Below, piece after piece: positions 27,375-35,155 of a DNA stretch of 37,500 nucleotides. Position numbers and translations under genes: made by a program. This DNA is from Stenotrophomonas sp. 364 (GTDB lineage: Bacteria > Pseudomonadota > Gammaproteobacteria > Xanthomonadales > Xanthomonadaceae), in contig NZ_CP047135.1 in NCBI RefSeq assembly GCF_009832905.1, forward strand, positions 1-37,500, written 5' to 3'. The notes under the pieces were generated by a model. The model was not told the origin of the DNA. It did not search any database and was given only the letters and a program-made list of their open reading frames with translations. The first letter of the stretch is position 1. Each line of letters starts with the position of its first letter.

Positions 27375-29093
27375 TCAATGCAGGGTCAGCGACAGGTGGT
27401 CGGCCACCGGGCCCAACACCAGCGCCGGCATGAACTGCAATACGGTCAGGACAACGATCAGCGCGATCAGGGTCAGCGCGAAGGTCGGGGTTTCAATCTG
27501 CAGCGTGCCGGCCGATTCCGGGGCGCGCCGCTTGGCGGCCAGCTGCGCGGCCACGATCAGCGGTATCACCAGCGCCGGGTAGCGGCCCAGCAGCAGCACC
27601 AGCGTGCAGCTCAGGTTCCACCACGGGGTGGCATCGCCCAGGCCTTCAAAGCCCGAGCCGTTGTTGGCGAACGCCGACACATACTCATAGAACACCTGGC
27701 TGATGCCGTGGAAGCCGGGGTTGGAGGTGCCGGTGATCGACGGAATGGCCAGCGTGATCGCGGTGAAGCCCAGGATGGTGATCGGCTGCAGCAGCACCAG
27801 CAGGGCCAGCAGGCGCACCTGCGGGGTTTCCAGCTTGCGGCCGAGCAGTTCCGGGGTACGCCCGGTCATCAGCCCGGCCAGGAACACGCCCAGCAGCAGG
27901 TACACGATGAACTGCTGCAGGCCGCAGCCAATGCCGCCCCAGATCGCGTTGACCAGCATGTTCACCATCGGCACCGCACCGGCCAGCGGACTCAGCGAGT
28001 CATGCATGCCGTTGACCGAGCCGTTGGACACCTGGGTGGTGATCGCCGCCCACAAGCCGGTGCCGTCCGCACCGAAGCGCACTTCCTTGCCTTCCATCAG
28101 CAGCGGGCTGACCGCGGTGGCCGAGTGGCCTTCCAGCCACACCGTGGCCGCCACCGACACGCTGGACATCGCCAGCATGCAGCCGAACACCAGTCCGGCC
28201 AGGCGCCTGCGCCCGGTGAACGCGCCCAGCATGAAGATCACCGCGATGGGAATCAGCAAAATGCCGATCAGTTCCAGCGCGTTCGACAGCGGGGTGGGGT
28301 TTTCCAGCGGCATCGAGCTGTTGGGGCCATACCAGCCACCGCCGTTGGTGCCCAGCTGCTTGGCCGCCACCATCGCCGCCACCGGACCCAGCGGCAGTTT
28401 CTGCGTGTCCATGCCGGCCGCAGCATCGATCGGCGTGGCCTGCGGGCCAGCGGCCAACGTCGAGGGCACGCCCTGGCTGGTCAGCAGCACCGCCCACAGC
28501 AGGCACAGCGGCAGCATGAAGCGCACGCACGCGCGCACCACGTCGGCGTAGTAGTTGCCCACGTCCACGCGGCGGTCGGCGCTGAGCTGCGCGGCCTGCT
28601 GCGCGTCCACGTCGTCCGGGCGCGCACTGAACAGTGCACGCAGGGTGGCCACCACCAGTGCCAGACCCATCATCGGCGTCACCACCTGCAGGCCGGTGAT
28701 CGCGGTCATCTGCGAGAAGTACGACAGCTGCGCCTGGCCCGAATAGTGCTGCTGGTTGGTGTTGGTCAGGAACGACACCATGGTGTGCAGCGCGGTGTCC
28801 CAGCGCATGTTGGGGATCTGGTCGGGGTTGAACGGCAGCCAGGCCTGGGTCATGAAGACGGCCTGCACCAGCACCGCGATCACCACGTTGCTCAACAGGA
28901 ACGCGCCCACGTAGCCGCGCCACGACATGCCACGCGCCGGGTTCACCCCCAGCAGCCAGTACAGCGGTTTTTCAACCAGCCCGAACAGCACATCGCCACG
29001 CATCGGCGCACCGCGCATCACCCGGGCCAGGTACAGCCCAAGCGGAAAGGCCAGCACGATGCTGGCCAGCAGGATCAACAGGATCTCGGTCAT
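27375..29093 (-). CDS. kdpA: Potassium-transporting ATPase subunit KdpA
   Basis: This is the 572-residue K+-binding subunit of KdpFABC, in the inner membrane with about ten helices. Four selectivity-loop repeats are visible, containing [33 protein letters not shown] and [10 protein letters not shown]. These filters resemble those of K+ channels and give the pump its high affinity. It starts at ATG 29093 ([20 protein letters not shown]), 12 bases after kdpF, and ends 11 bases before kdpB. Length is close to the 557 residues of E. coli KdpA, and no break was found. Confidence 0.97.
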   Translation of the reverse strand: MTEILLILLASIVLAFPLGLYLARVMRGAPMRGDVLFGLVEKPLYWLLGVNPARGMSWRGYVGAFLLSNVVIAVLVQAVFMTQAWLPFNPDQIPNMRWDTALHTMVSFLTNTNQQHYSGQAQLSYFSQMTAITGLQVVTPMMGLALVVATLRALFSARPDDVDAQQAAQLSADRRVDVGNYYADVVRACVRFMLPLCLLWAVLLTSQGVPSTLAAGPQATPIDAAAGMDTQKLPLGPVAAMVAAKQLGTNGGGWYGPNSSMPLENPTPLSNALELIGILLIPIAVIFMLGAFTGRRRLAGLVFGCMLAMSSVSVAATVWLEGHSATAVSPLLMEGKEVRFGADGTGLWAAITTQVSNGSVNGMHDSLSPLAGAVPMVNMLVNAIWGGIGCGLQQFIVYLLLGVFLAGLMTGRTPELLGRKLETPQVRLLALLVLLQPITILGFTAITLAIPSITGTSNPGFHGISQVFYEYVSAFANNGSGFEGLGDATPWWNLSCTLVLLLGRYPALVIPLIVAAQLAAKRRAPESAGTLQIETPTFALTLIALIVVLTVLQFMPALVLGPVADHLSLTLH

Positions 29094-29105
29094 GGTCGGC
29101 TCCGG

Positions 29106-29198
29106 TCAGAACGCTTCGGGCCGAAGCACGACATACAGCAGGTAGGCGGCGGCAACGAGCACGAGCACGCCGCACAGCAGGGAAAGCCAGGCAGACAT
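29106..29198 (-). CDS. kdpF: K+-transporting ATPase subunit KdpF
   Basis: This is a 30-residue membrane peptide: MSAWLSLLCGVLVLVAAAYL then LYVVLRPEAF. It has one hydrophobic helix and the LRPE(x)F end typical of KdpF. It is the first gene of kdpFABCDE, 12 bases before kdpA, and is too short for ordinary ORF listings. In E. coli, KdpF stabilises the KdpABC complex in the membrane. I identified it from position, length, hydrophobicity and C-terminal motif. Confidence 0.9.
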   Translation of the reverse strand: MSAWLSLLCGVLVLVAAAYLLYVVLRPEAF

Positions 29199-29366
29199 GG
29201 CAATGGCCTCAGGCGCAGGAAAGAAGGGCGGCGGTGCAGGGCGCACCGGCGGCAGGGGAAACAGACAGAAACAGGCTCATGGGACGTCCAGGTGGAACCA
29301 CTCCACGTCAGGCGCCCATCGTGTTCCCCACCGGCGTAAACGCTCCACGCCGCAACCGGCCCCACC

Positions 29367-29387
29367 GCGTAAAAAGTGCATAAAACC
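29367..29387 (-). promoter_or_regulatory. Candidate KdpE binding site upstream of kdpF
   Basis: On the minus strand the sequence reads GGTTTTATGCACTTTTTACG, about 170 bases before kdpF. It closely resembles the T-rich KdpE site of E. coli (TTTTTATACTTTTTTTACA, from memory) and is an AT-rich island in GC-rich DNA. I could not place a clear -35/-10 pair after it. Binding by the KdpE encoded in the same operon is inference. Confidence 0.45.
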
Positions 29388-29424
29388 TGCGCAGCCGCCC
29401 CATCGGCCACCCGCACACCGCCCC

Positions 29425-29504
29425 GTAGAGCCGGGCTCTGCCCGGCTGCCCGCAACACATCCCCTGCTCCGGATCAACGGCAGCGGGGCAGAGCCCCGCT
29501 CTAC
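29425..29504. repeat. Inverted pair of SMAG/REP palindromes with a compensated stem variant
   Basis: The plus copy at 29425-29449 has stem AGCCGGGC/GCCCGGCT. The minus copy at 29480-29504 has stem AGCGGGGC/GCCCCGCT: a C-to-G change on one arm is matched by G-to-C on the other, so pairing is kept. They flank a 30-base spacer upstream of the kdp operon. Confidence 0.88.
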
Positions 29505-29537
29505 GTGGTCGCCGTCCGCCCGCACGCACGCACAAAA

Positions 29538-29561
29538 AAAGGCGGCCCCAAGGCCGCCTTT
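29538..29561 (-). terminator. Rho-independent terminator of the pyrE-coiled-coil transcript
   Basis: Read on the minus strand, a 7-bp GC stem GGCGGCC/GGCCGCC (extended by A-T pairs) with loop TTGG is followed directly by seven T. It lies 22 bases after the stop of the minus-strand gene at 29584 and is the clearest intrinsic terminator in the window. Confidence 0.88.
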
Positions 29562-29583
29562 CCTTCCCGTTGCACCCGCGCGC

Positions 29584-30246
29584 TTACCCGCGCGGATCGG
29601 TACCCGCACCCTTCAACAACCGGTACCGCTGCAGCGTCTCCTCGATCTCAACATCCAGCGCACGGCGCTGCTGCTCGAACGAGGTCTGCATGCGCAGCTG
29701 CGCCACCAGTTCGGTGTGCCGCTGGCGAATGCTCGCCGCCTGCTTCTCGGCCACCGGCTGCCCGGCCAGCTCGCGGTCACCGGCGCTGCCCAGCAGGCTC
29801 ACCAGCGCGTCGCGCAGGCTGGCCACGTTGTAACGCGCGGTCTGCACGTTGTTGTCGATTATGCCCGTGCGCTCCACGAATACCCGGCGCAGGTCATTCT
29901 CGTTTTCATACGTGGACAGCATCGCCTGCTCGGTGCGCTCGCGGGTCTGCTCGGCGGCCAGGTCGAGCTGGCGCTGGGCGGCGGCCACCGCCGCCTCGGC
30001 GCGCTCTTCCTCGGTCAACGTGCGCTCCACCTCACCACGGCGCAGGCCGCTGGTGGCGCTGAACTCCTCGCGCGCGTTGTTGATCGCCTCCTGCGGCAGC
30101 GTATCGCTGCAGATGCGCTCGGACCCCTTGTTCCAGCAATACAGCTTCTTCGCCTTCGCCTCGCCCTTGCCGCTCTGCGCGTGCACGGGCACCGTGGCGA
30201 CGGCCAGCAACAGGCCGATGGCGGTGATCGAAACAATCCTGGACAT
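29584..30246 (-). CDS. Periplasmic coiled-coil protein of unknown function (DUF4124-like N-terminus)
   Basis: This 220-residue protein has a signal peptide (MSRIVSITAIGLLLAVATVP ending VHAQ). A short Cys-pair module follows, KLYCWNKGSERICSDTLP, resembling the start of DUF4124 proteins. The remainder is charged helix with strong coiled-coil character (RTLTEEERAEAAVAAAQRQL, LAAEQTRERTEQAML, TSFEQQRRALDVEIEETLQR). I do not recognise a named family with known function. It starts 21 bases after pyrE on the same strand and ends at a strong terminator, so it is probably cotranscribed with pyrE; a functional link is not evident. Periplasmic location is inferred from the signal peptide. Confidence 0.78.
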   Translation of the reverse strand: MSRIVSITAIGLLLAVATVPVHAQSGKGEAKAKKLYCWNKGSERICSDTLPQEAINNAREEFSATSGLRRGEVERTLTEEERAEAAVAAAQRQLDLAAEQTRERTEQAMLSTYENENDLRRVFVERTGIIDNNVQTARYNVASLRDALVSLLGSAGDRELAGQPVAEKQAASIRQRHTELVAQLRMQTSFEQQRRALDVEIEETLQRYRLLKGAGTDPRG

Positions 30247-30267
30247 GGTGGTCAGAGCCCCCTGCTC

Positions 30268-30927
30268 TCAACGCGTAGGACGGGTGCCGTAGCGGGACCG
30301 GTAGTCCTCCAGCGGCTGCCGGTACCCCACAAGTTCCGGATTTCCGGAGGCAAAATCAAGCAGGTCGGCCAGCGTGGCCACGGCCACCACCGGAATGCCG
30401 GCTTCCTCGGCCACGGACTGGGCCGCCGAACGGCGGTCGGTTTCCGAGGCGATCTCCTGGCGGTCCAGCGCCACCACGATCCCGGCCGGGGTGCCACCGG
30501 CGTCCTTGATGATGCCCAGAGCCTCGCGGATGGCGGTGCCGGCAGTGATCACGTCGTCCACGATCAGCACGCGCTTGCCATTCATGTCCGCGCCGATCAG
30601 GTTGCCACCTTCACCGTGGGCCTTGGCTTCCTTGCGGTTGAACGACAGCGGCAGGTCGCGGCCGCGCTGGGCGAACTCGCAGGCGGTCGCGGTGGCCAGC
30701 GGGATGCCCTTGTAGGCCGGGCCGAACACCACGTCGAACTTCAGCCCGGTGGCTTCCACCGCATCGGCGTAGCAGGCGGCCAGCTGGACCATGCGCGCGC
30801 CCGAATCGAAGCGGCCGGCATTGAAGAAATAGGGGCTCAGACGGCCCGACTTGAGGGTGAACTGGCCGAAACGCAGGGCATCGGCGGTCAGGGCCAGTTG
30901 CAGGAAACGGTGGCGATGGTCGCTCAT
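30268..30927 (-). CDS. pyrE: Orotate phosphoribosyltransferase
   Basis: This is a 219-residue cytoplasmic enzyme of pyrimidine synthesis that joins orotate with PRPP to give orotidine 5'-phosphate. The PRPP-binding loop is RVLIVDDVITAGTAIREAL. Other family marks are FTLKSGRLSPYFFNAGRFDSG, FDVVFGPAYKGIPLA and SFNRKEAKAHGEGGNLIGA, the flexible catalytic loop. The ATG at 30927 gives MSDHRHRFLQLALTADALRF. It is divergent from xth with 195 bases between, a common arrangement in related bacteria. The coiled-coil gene follows at 21 bases. Length and motifs are normal. Confidence 0.97.
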   Translation of the reverse strand: MSDHRHRFLQLALTADALRFGQFTLKSGRLSPYFFNAGRFDSGARMVQLAACYADAVEATGLKFDVVFGPAYKGIPLATATACEFAQRGRDLPLSFNRKEAKAHGEGGNLIGADMNGKRVLIVDDVITAGTAIREALGIIKDAGGTPAGIVVALDRQEIASETDRRSAAQSVAEEAGIPVVAVATLADLLDFASGNPELVGYRQPLEDYRSRYGTRPTR

Positions 30928-31122
30928 CAGGACTCTATTCAATTCATTTGGACCGCAAATCCTAATGCATGGGCGCATTTTTCGCCCTCCGGGGCCCCGC
31001 GGCGCGGGGTCGCAGCCCGGGGCAGGGGCCCCCGCCGGCACACTGTGCCGCCGCATTCCGGCACGCCGCGGCAGGGTCTTCCCGGTATGCTTTCCCGGTT
31101 ACCGTTTCAGACCTGGACCCGC

Positions 31123-31923
31123 ATGCGCATCATCAGCTTCAACGCCAACGGCATCCGTTCGGCCGCCACCAAGGGCTTCCTCGACTGGTTCCGCGCCCAG
31201 GACGCCGACGTGCTCTGCATCCAGGAGACCAAGGCCCAGGAAGACCAGCTGACCGACCCGATGTTCCGCCCGGACGGCCACCACTGCTTCTACCGCGACG
31301 CCATCACCAAGAAGGGCTACAGCGGCGTGGCCATCTACAGCAAGCGCGAGCCCGACCAGGTCATCACCTCGCTCGGCTGGGCCCCGTTCGACGACGAAGG
31401 CCGCTATATCGAGGCCCGCTACGGCAACCTCAGCGTGGTCTCCTTCTATATCCCGTCGGGCAGCTCGGGCGACCTGCGCCAAGGGTTCAAGTATGAAGTG
31501 ATGGAATGGCTGCGCCCGATCCTGGCCGGCTGGCTGGCCAGCGGCCGCGACTACGTGCTCTGCGGCGACTGGAACATCGTGCGCTCGGCGCTGGACATCA
31601 AGAACTGGAAGTCCAACCAGAAGAATTCCGGCTGCCTGCCGCCTGAGCGCGACTGGCTCAACGGCCAGTGCGTGGACACCGACCAAGCGCTGGACATCGC
31701 TGCCGGCCAGGGCTGGACCGACGCCTACCGCCTGCTGCACCCGCAGGGCGAGGACTACACCTGGTGGAGCAACCGTGGCGCGGCCCGGGCCAACAACGTC
31801 GGGTGGCGCATCGACTACCAGTTCGTCAGCCCCGGCCTGCGCGACCGCCTGCGCGCCTGCTCGATCTACCGCGATGAGCGCTTCTCCGACCATGCCCCGT
31901 TCACGGTGGACTACGCCCCATGA
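31123..31923 (+). CDS. xth: Exodeoxyribonuclease III (AP endonuclease family)
   Basis: This is a 266-residue Mg-dependent nuclease of the EEP fold that acts in DNA repair at abasic sites and 3' blocked ends. Catalytic residues are in place: Asn in SFNANGIRSA, Glu35 in CIQETKAQ, Asp/Asn in LCGDWNIV, and the Asp256-His257 pair in FSDHAPF. The start MRIISFNANG at 31123 is the conserved Xth opening, although a longer frame lies upstream. Its TGA overlaps the ampG ATG by four bases (ATGA), so the two are coupled. An ampN-ampG operon is reported in S. maltophilia as needed for L1/L2 beta-lactamase induction; this gene may be that ampN, which I infer from position only. Confidence 0.95.
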   Translation: MRIISFNANGIRSAATKGFLDWFRAQDADVLCIQETKAQEDQLTDPMFRPDGHHCFYRDAITKKGYSGVAIYSKREPDQVITSLGWAPFDDEGRYIEARYGNLSVVSFYIPSGSSGDLRQGFKYEVMEWLRPILAGWLASGRDYVLCGDWNIVRSALDIKNWKSNQKNSGCLPPERDWLNGQCVDTDQALDIAAGQGWTDAYRLLHPQGEDYTWWSNRGAARANNVGWRIDYQFVSPGLRDRLRACSIYRDERFSDHAPFTVDYAP

Positions 31924-33290
31924 GTGAAGCGGTCGCCAAGCCGCGCCGCCCCTGGCAACGGGTGCTGGCCAACCTGCGCCAGCGCAAGGTGCTGGCCATG
32001 CTGTTGCTGGGCTTCAGTTCCGGCCTGCCGATCTACCTGGTTGGCAACACGCTCGGCTTCTGGATGCGCAAGGAAGGCATCGAGCTCACCACCATCGGCT
32101 TCCTGTCGTGGGTGGGCCTGGCCTACTCGATGAAGTTCCTGTGGGCACCCTTGGTGGACAAGGTCAACGCGCCGCTGCTGGGGCGCTTCGGCCGCCGCCG
32201 TGGCTGGATGCTGCTGTCCCAGCTGGTGGTGGCCGTGGCGTTGGTGGGTATGGCGCTGGTCCAGCCCAAGGGCGGCCATTTCCTCTTCCTTGGCATCGCC
32301 TGGGAACACCTGGTGGTGTTCGGGGTCATGGCCACGGTGGTGGCGTTCGCGTCTGCCACCCAGGACATCGTCATCGATGCCTGGCGCATCGAGATCGCCG
32401 AGAACAGTGAACAGCTCGGGCTGCTGACCTCCTCGGCGGCGCTGGGCTATCGCACTGCGCTGCTGGTGACCGATGCGCTGATCCTGCTGATCGCCGCCCG
32501 GGTGGGCTGGCAGATCTCCTACGAAATCATGGCCGGGCTGATGGCGCTGGGCGTGGTGGCCGTGGTGATGGCCAAAGAGCCGGCGCGCGCGCAGCTGGCG
32601 GTGCAGACCCAGGCCGCCGCGCTGTGGACGCCGCGCGGCCTGTTCGACGCACTGGTTGGCCCGTTCGTGGCCTTCCTGCGCGAACACCGCAGTGGCGCGA
32701 TCCTGATCCTGCTGGCCATCAGCATCTACCGCATGGCCGATTTCATCATGGGCCCGATGGCCAACCCGTTCTACGTCGACCTCGGGCTGGCCGAGGAGAC
32801 CGTGGGCGCGGTGCGTGGCTCGGTCGGGCTGGTGGCCACCTTCATCGGCATTGCCGCTGCCGGCCTGGTGTCGGTGCGCTGGGGCGTACTGGCCACCTTG
32901 CTGGTCGGCGCGGTGCTGGGCCCGGCGTCGAACCTCGCCTTTGCGTGGCTGGCCTATGTCGGCCCGGACCCGACCAGCTTCGCCATCGCCATGGCCGTCG
33001 ACAACATCTCCGGCGGCTTTGCCGGCACGGCGTTGATCGCCTACATGTCCAGCCTCACCAGCATCGGGTACACCGCCACCCAGTACGCCTTGCTGAGCTC
33101 GTTCTATGCAATGCCGGGCAAGGCGCTGAAGGGGCTCTCCGGCTGGGCGGTGCAGTCGCTGGCCCAGGGCCGCACGCTGCTGGAGGGGTATGCGCTGTTC
33201 TTCACCGGCACCGCATTGATCGGCATCCCGGTGGTCATCCTGTGTGCGCTGTTGATCCGGCAGCAGCGCAAACGCGCCGCGGCCGCCTGA
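31920..33290 (+). CDS. ampG: AmpG muropeptide permease (MFS)
   Basis: This is a 456-residue inner-membrane transporter that imports GlcNAc-anhydroMurNAc muropeptides for cell-wall recycling. In bacteria with inducible AmpC- or L1/L2-type beta-lactamases the imported products are the induction signal. The AmpG pattern is clear: MLLLGFSSGLPIYLVGNTLGF, SWVGLAYSMKFLWAPLVD, and FGRRRGWML, with a second-half AYMSSLTSIGYTATQYALL and SFYAMPGKALKGLSG. Around 12-14 helices are expected. The start overlaps the xth stop. The last residues RQQRKRAAAA are cytoplasmic and basic. Close, but not operonic, neighbours anmK and the M23 gene belong to the same recycling field. Confidence 0.95.
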   Translation: MSEAVAKPRRPWQRVLANLRQRKVLAMLLLGFSSGLPIYLVGNTLGFWMRKEGIELTTIGFLSWVGLAYSMKFLWAPLVDKVNAPLLGRFGRRRGWMLLSQLVVAVALVGMALVQPKGGHFLFLGIAWEHLVVFGVMATVVAFASATQDIVIDAWRIEIAENSEQLGLLTSSAALGYRTALLVTDALILLIAARVGWQISYEIMAGLMALGVVAVVMAKEPARAQLAVQTQAAALWTPRGLFDALVGPFVAFLREHRSGAILILLAISIYRMADFIMGPMANPFYVDLGLAEETVGAVRGSVGLVATFIGIAAAGLVSVRWGVLATLLVGAVLGPASNLAFAWLAYVGPDPTSFAIAMAVDNISGGFAGTALIAYMSSLTSIGYTATQYALLSSFYAMPGKALKGLSGWAVQSLAQGRTLLEGYALFFTGTALIGIPVVILCALLIRQQRKRAAAA

Positions 33291-33374
33291 CCCTCGGTGT
33301 TGCCCGGCGCCGCCCGCTGCGCCATGATCGACCCCGTTGTGCCGTGGGGGCGGTGCTTGCCAACGGGGAGAACA

Positions 33375-33602
33375 ATGGTCGATCTGCTGCTGCGGGATCT
33401 GGACCCGCTGTTGAACGAACGCATCCGGCGCGTGGCCGTTGCACGCGGCTGGACCCGGGAATACACCTGTGTGGTGCTGCTGGAGCAGGGCCTGTTCACG
33501 AGTGAATTGGAGGTCCGCAGCGGCTTCCAGAGCCCGGAAGTAGACGCCTTGGCCGACGCCATCGCCGCATTGCAGGCCCTGCCAGACGCACAGGGCGTGT
33601 AG
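33375..33602 (+). CDS. Small protein with ribbon-helix-helix-like N-terminus
   Basis: This is a 75-residue protein: MVDLLLRDLDPLLNERIRRV, then AVARGWTREYTCVVLLEQGL. The first strand plus two helices look like a ribbon-helix-helix DNA-binding fold (FitA/Arc type), with the C-terminal half less structured. ATG at 33375 has GGGGAG four bases upstream. No toxin gene lies next to it, so an antitoxin role has no support. The TAG stop (33600-33602) is part of the GTAG of a SMAG element, so the insertion may define the last residues AQGV. A homologue conserved as a regulator in Xanthomonadaceae is possible but not shown here. Confidence 0.68.
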   Translation: MVDLLLRDLDPLLNERIRRVAVARGWTREYTCVVLLEQGLFTSELEVRSGFQSPEVDALADAIAALQALPDAQGV

Positions 33603-33813
33603 AGCCGGGCTCTGCCCGGCTGCGCCCGCGCCACGGTCCGCGATTGCCGGGCAGAGCCCGGCACTACGATCCGTCCCCGGATTGACGGGCTTCTGCTTTA
33701 CGCCGTAGAGCCGGGCTCTGCCCGGCTGCGCCCGCGCCACGATCCGCGATTGCCGGGCAGAGCCCGGCACTACGATCCGTTTCCCGCGATTGCCGGGCAG
33801 AGTCCGGAGCTAC
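33599..33813. repeat. Duplicated inverted SMAG/REP dimers plus a decayed monomer
   Basis: Two nearly identical 69-base dimers, 33599-33667 and 33705-33773, each consist of a plus copy (stem AGCCGGGC) and a minus copy (stem TGCCGGGC/GCCCGGCA) around a GC-rich spacer. They differ at one visible base in the spacer. A further minus copy at 33791-33813 has mismatches in its stem and looks decayed. The array separates the small RHH-like gene from anmK. Confidence 0.92.
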
Positions 33814-33938
33814 GCGCTGTGCCGCCTTACGCTTGGGCGGCCGTCGGCATCCACCGGTAGGGTCGCGCCCCAGCCGACTGCCGACCCGGGATCAACGCTC
33901 GATATCGGCATGACCCCCAAACCAGAGCGGCGCTCCGG
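33814..33938. other. Gene-free tail of the gap before anmK
   Basis: One small stem GCCGCC/GGCGGC (33821-33841) with a 9-base loop is visible and could help end the convergent anmK transcript. Nothing else is supported. Confidence 0.5.
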
Positions 33939-35066
33939 TCACGCCAGATGGATCGCCCCCAGAATTCGCGGTCCCCGCGCGCCACTCACGCTCGGCAGGT
34001 TCCCTGGCAACCCGTCCAAGGTGCGCTGCGCCAACCACGCAAACCCCATCGCCTCCAGGTAATCCGGGTCCAGCCCGTGCACCGCGCTCGACTCGATCAC
34101 CACCCCCGGCAGCCGCGCCGCCAGCCGTCGCAGCAGCTGCGGATTGCGTACCCCGCCGCCGCACACCAGCACCCGCTTGGCGCCCGGCAGGTGCGCCAGC
34201 AGCGCGTCGGCCACGGTCGCGGTGGTCAGCTCCAGCAGCGTGGCCTGCACATCGGCCGCGGCGTGCTGGCCCTCGGCCATCGCCGCCTCCGCCCACGGCA
34301 GATGGAACTGCTCGCGCCCGGTGCTCTTCGGCGGCGGCAGCGCGAACCACGGCTCGGCCAGCCACTGCGCCAGCAACGTCTCATCGACCTGCCCACTGGC
34401 CGCAAACGCGCCATCGGCATCGAACGGCACGCCGCGATGGCGCTGGCACCACGCATCCATCAGCGCATTGGCCGGGCCGGTATCAAAGCCACGCGGCACG
34501 CCATCGCGCGGAATCAGTGTCAGGTTGGCAATGCCGCCCAGGTTGAGAATCGCCCGGTCTTCCTCGGCGGTGCCGAGCATGGCCAGGTGGAAGGCCGGCA
34601 TCAGCGGCGCGCCGTGCCCCCCGGCGGCCACGTCGCGGCGGCGGAAATCGCCCACGGTGGTGATACCGGTGGCTTCGGCAATCCGGTTGGCGTCGCCCAG
34701 TTGCATCGTGAAGGCCGGGTCGGCCAGCGGCCGGTGGCGTACGGTCTGCCCATGCGAGCCGATCGCCCGCACCTGCGCCCGGTCCACGCCGCTGCGTTCC
34801 AGCAGGGCATTGGCCGCAGCGGCAAAGGTGATCCCGATCTGCGCATCGATCCGCCCCAGCGTATCCAGCGATTCGACAGCGCCGCCTTCGCCGAGCGCAA
34901 TCAGTTCCGCCCGCAGCGCCGGGTCCCACGCATGGGTGTGGCCGGCCACGAACCGGCAACCGCCCGCCTCGGGAAACTGCACCAGCGCGGCATCGATGCC
35001 ATCGGCGCTGGTGCCGGACATCAGGCCCAGGTAGAGCGGGGTATGCGGGTCAACGACAGCGGTCAT
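33939..35066 (-). CDS. anmK: Anhydro-N-acetylmuramic acid kinase
   Basis: This is a 375-residue cytoplasmic enzyme that phosphorylates and opens the 1,6-anhydro ring of anhydroMurNAc to give MurNAc-6-phosphate in cell-wall recycling. The ATP-binding start [20 protein letters not shown] is at residues 11-30. Further family marks are [10 protein letters not shown], the catalytic Asp region [42 protein letters not shown] and [14 protein letters not shown] at 35066. It follows the M23 gene on the same strand by 89 bases; the same M23-anmK order next to tyrS occurs in Pseudomonas. The pathway links it with AmpG, encoded about 0.7 kb away on the other strand. Confidence 0.97.
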   Translation of the reverse strand: MTAVVDPHTPLYLGLMSGTSADGIDAALVQFPEAGGCRFVAGHTHAWDPALRAELIALGEGGAVESLDTLGRIDAQIGITFAAAANALLERSGVDRAQVRAIGSHGQTVRHRPLADPAFTMQLGDANRIAEATGITTVGDFRRRDVAAGGHGAPLMPAFHLAMLGTAEEDRAILNLGGIANLTLIPRDGVPRGFDTGPANALMDAWCQRHRGVPFDADGAFAASGQVDETLLAQWLAEPWFALPPPKSTGREQFHLPWAEAAMAEGQHAAADVQATLLELTTATVADALLAHLPGAKRVLVCGGGVRNPQLLRRLAARLPGVVIESSAVHGLDPDYLEAMGFAWLAQRTLDGLPGNLPSVSGARGPRILGAIHLA

Positions 35067-35155
35067 GGCGGCACAGTCAAAACGGGGTACGCCCAGCTTC
35101 CGCGCAACCCGTTGCCGCCGTCAATGCGCGCGTGTCCGCGCGCTGTACCGGGCGA

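Larger units (their letters stand above)
29199..29583. other. Gene-free region between kdpF and the coiled-coil gene
   Basis: This 385-base gap contains the kdp promoter region with a KdpE-like box (29367-29387), an inverted SMAG pair (29425-29504) and a terminator for the gene on its right (29538-29561). I see no ORF with coding character in the remainder. Confidence 0.7.

Noticed and set aside
25297..29339. Long plus-strand ORFs (761 and 653 codons) opposite kdpA and kdpB
   Set aside because: They are shadows of intact kdp genes; their protein sequences are Gln/His/Arg-rich without domains.
29197..31122. Upstream extension of the xth reading frame
   Set aside because: The extension runs antisense to the coiled-coil gene and pyrE; ExoIII proteins start at MRIISFNANG.
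33375..33602. Toxin-antitoxin module
   Set aside because: Only an RHH-like small gene is visible; neighbours are AmpG and SMAG repeats, with no toxin family recognised.
31911..33770. 619-codon minus-strand ORF opposite ampG
   Set aside because: It lies antisense to a complete AmpG and has low-complexity composition.
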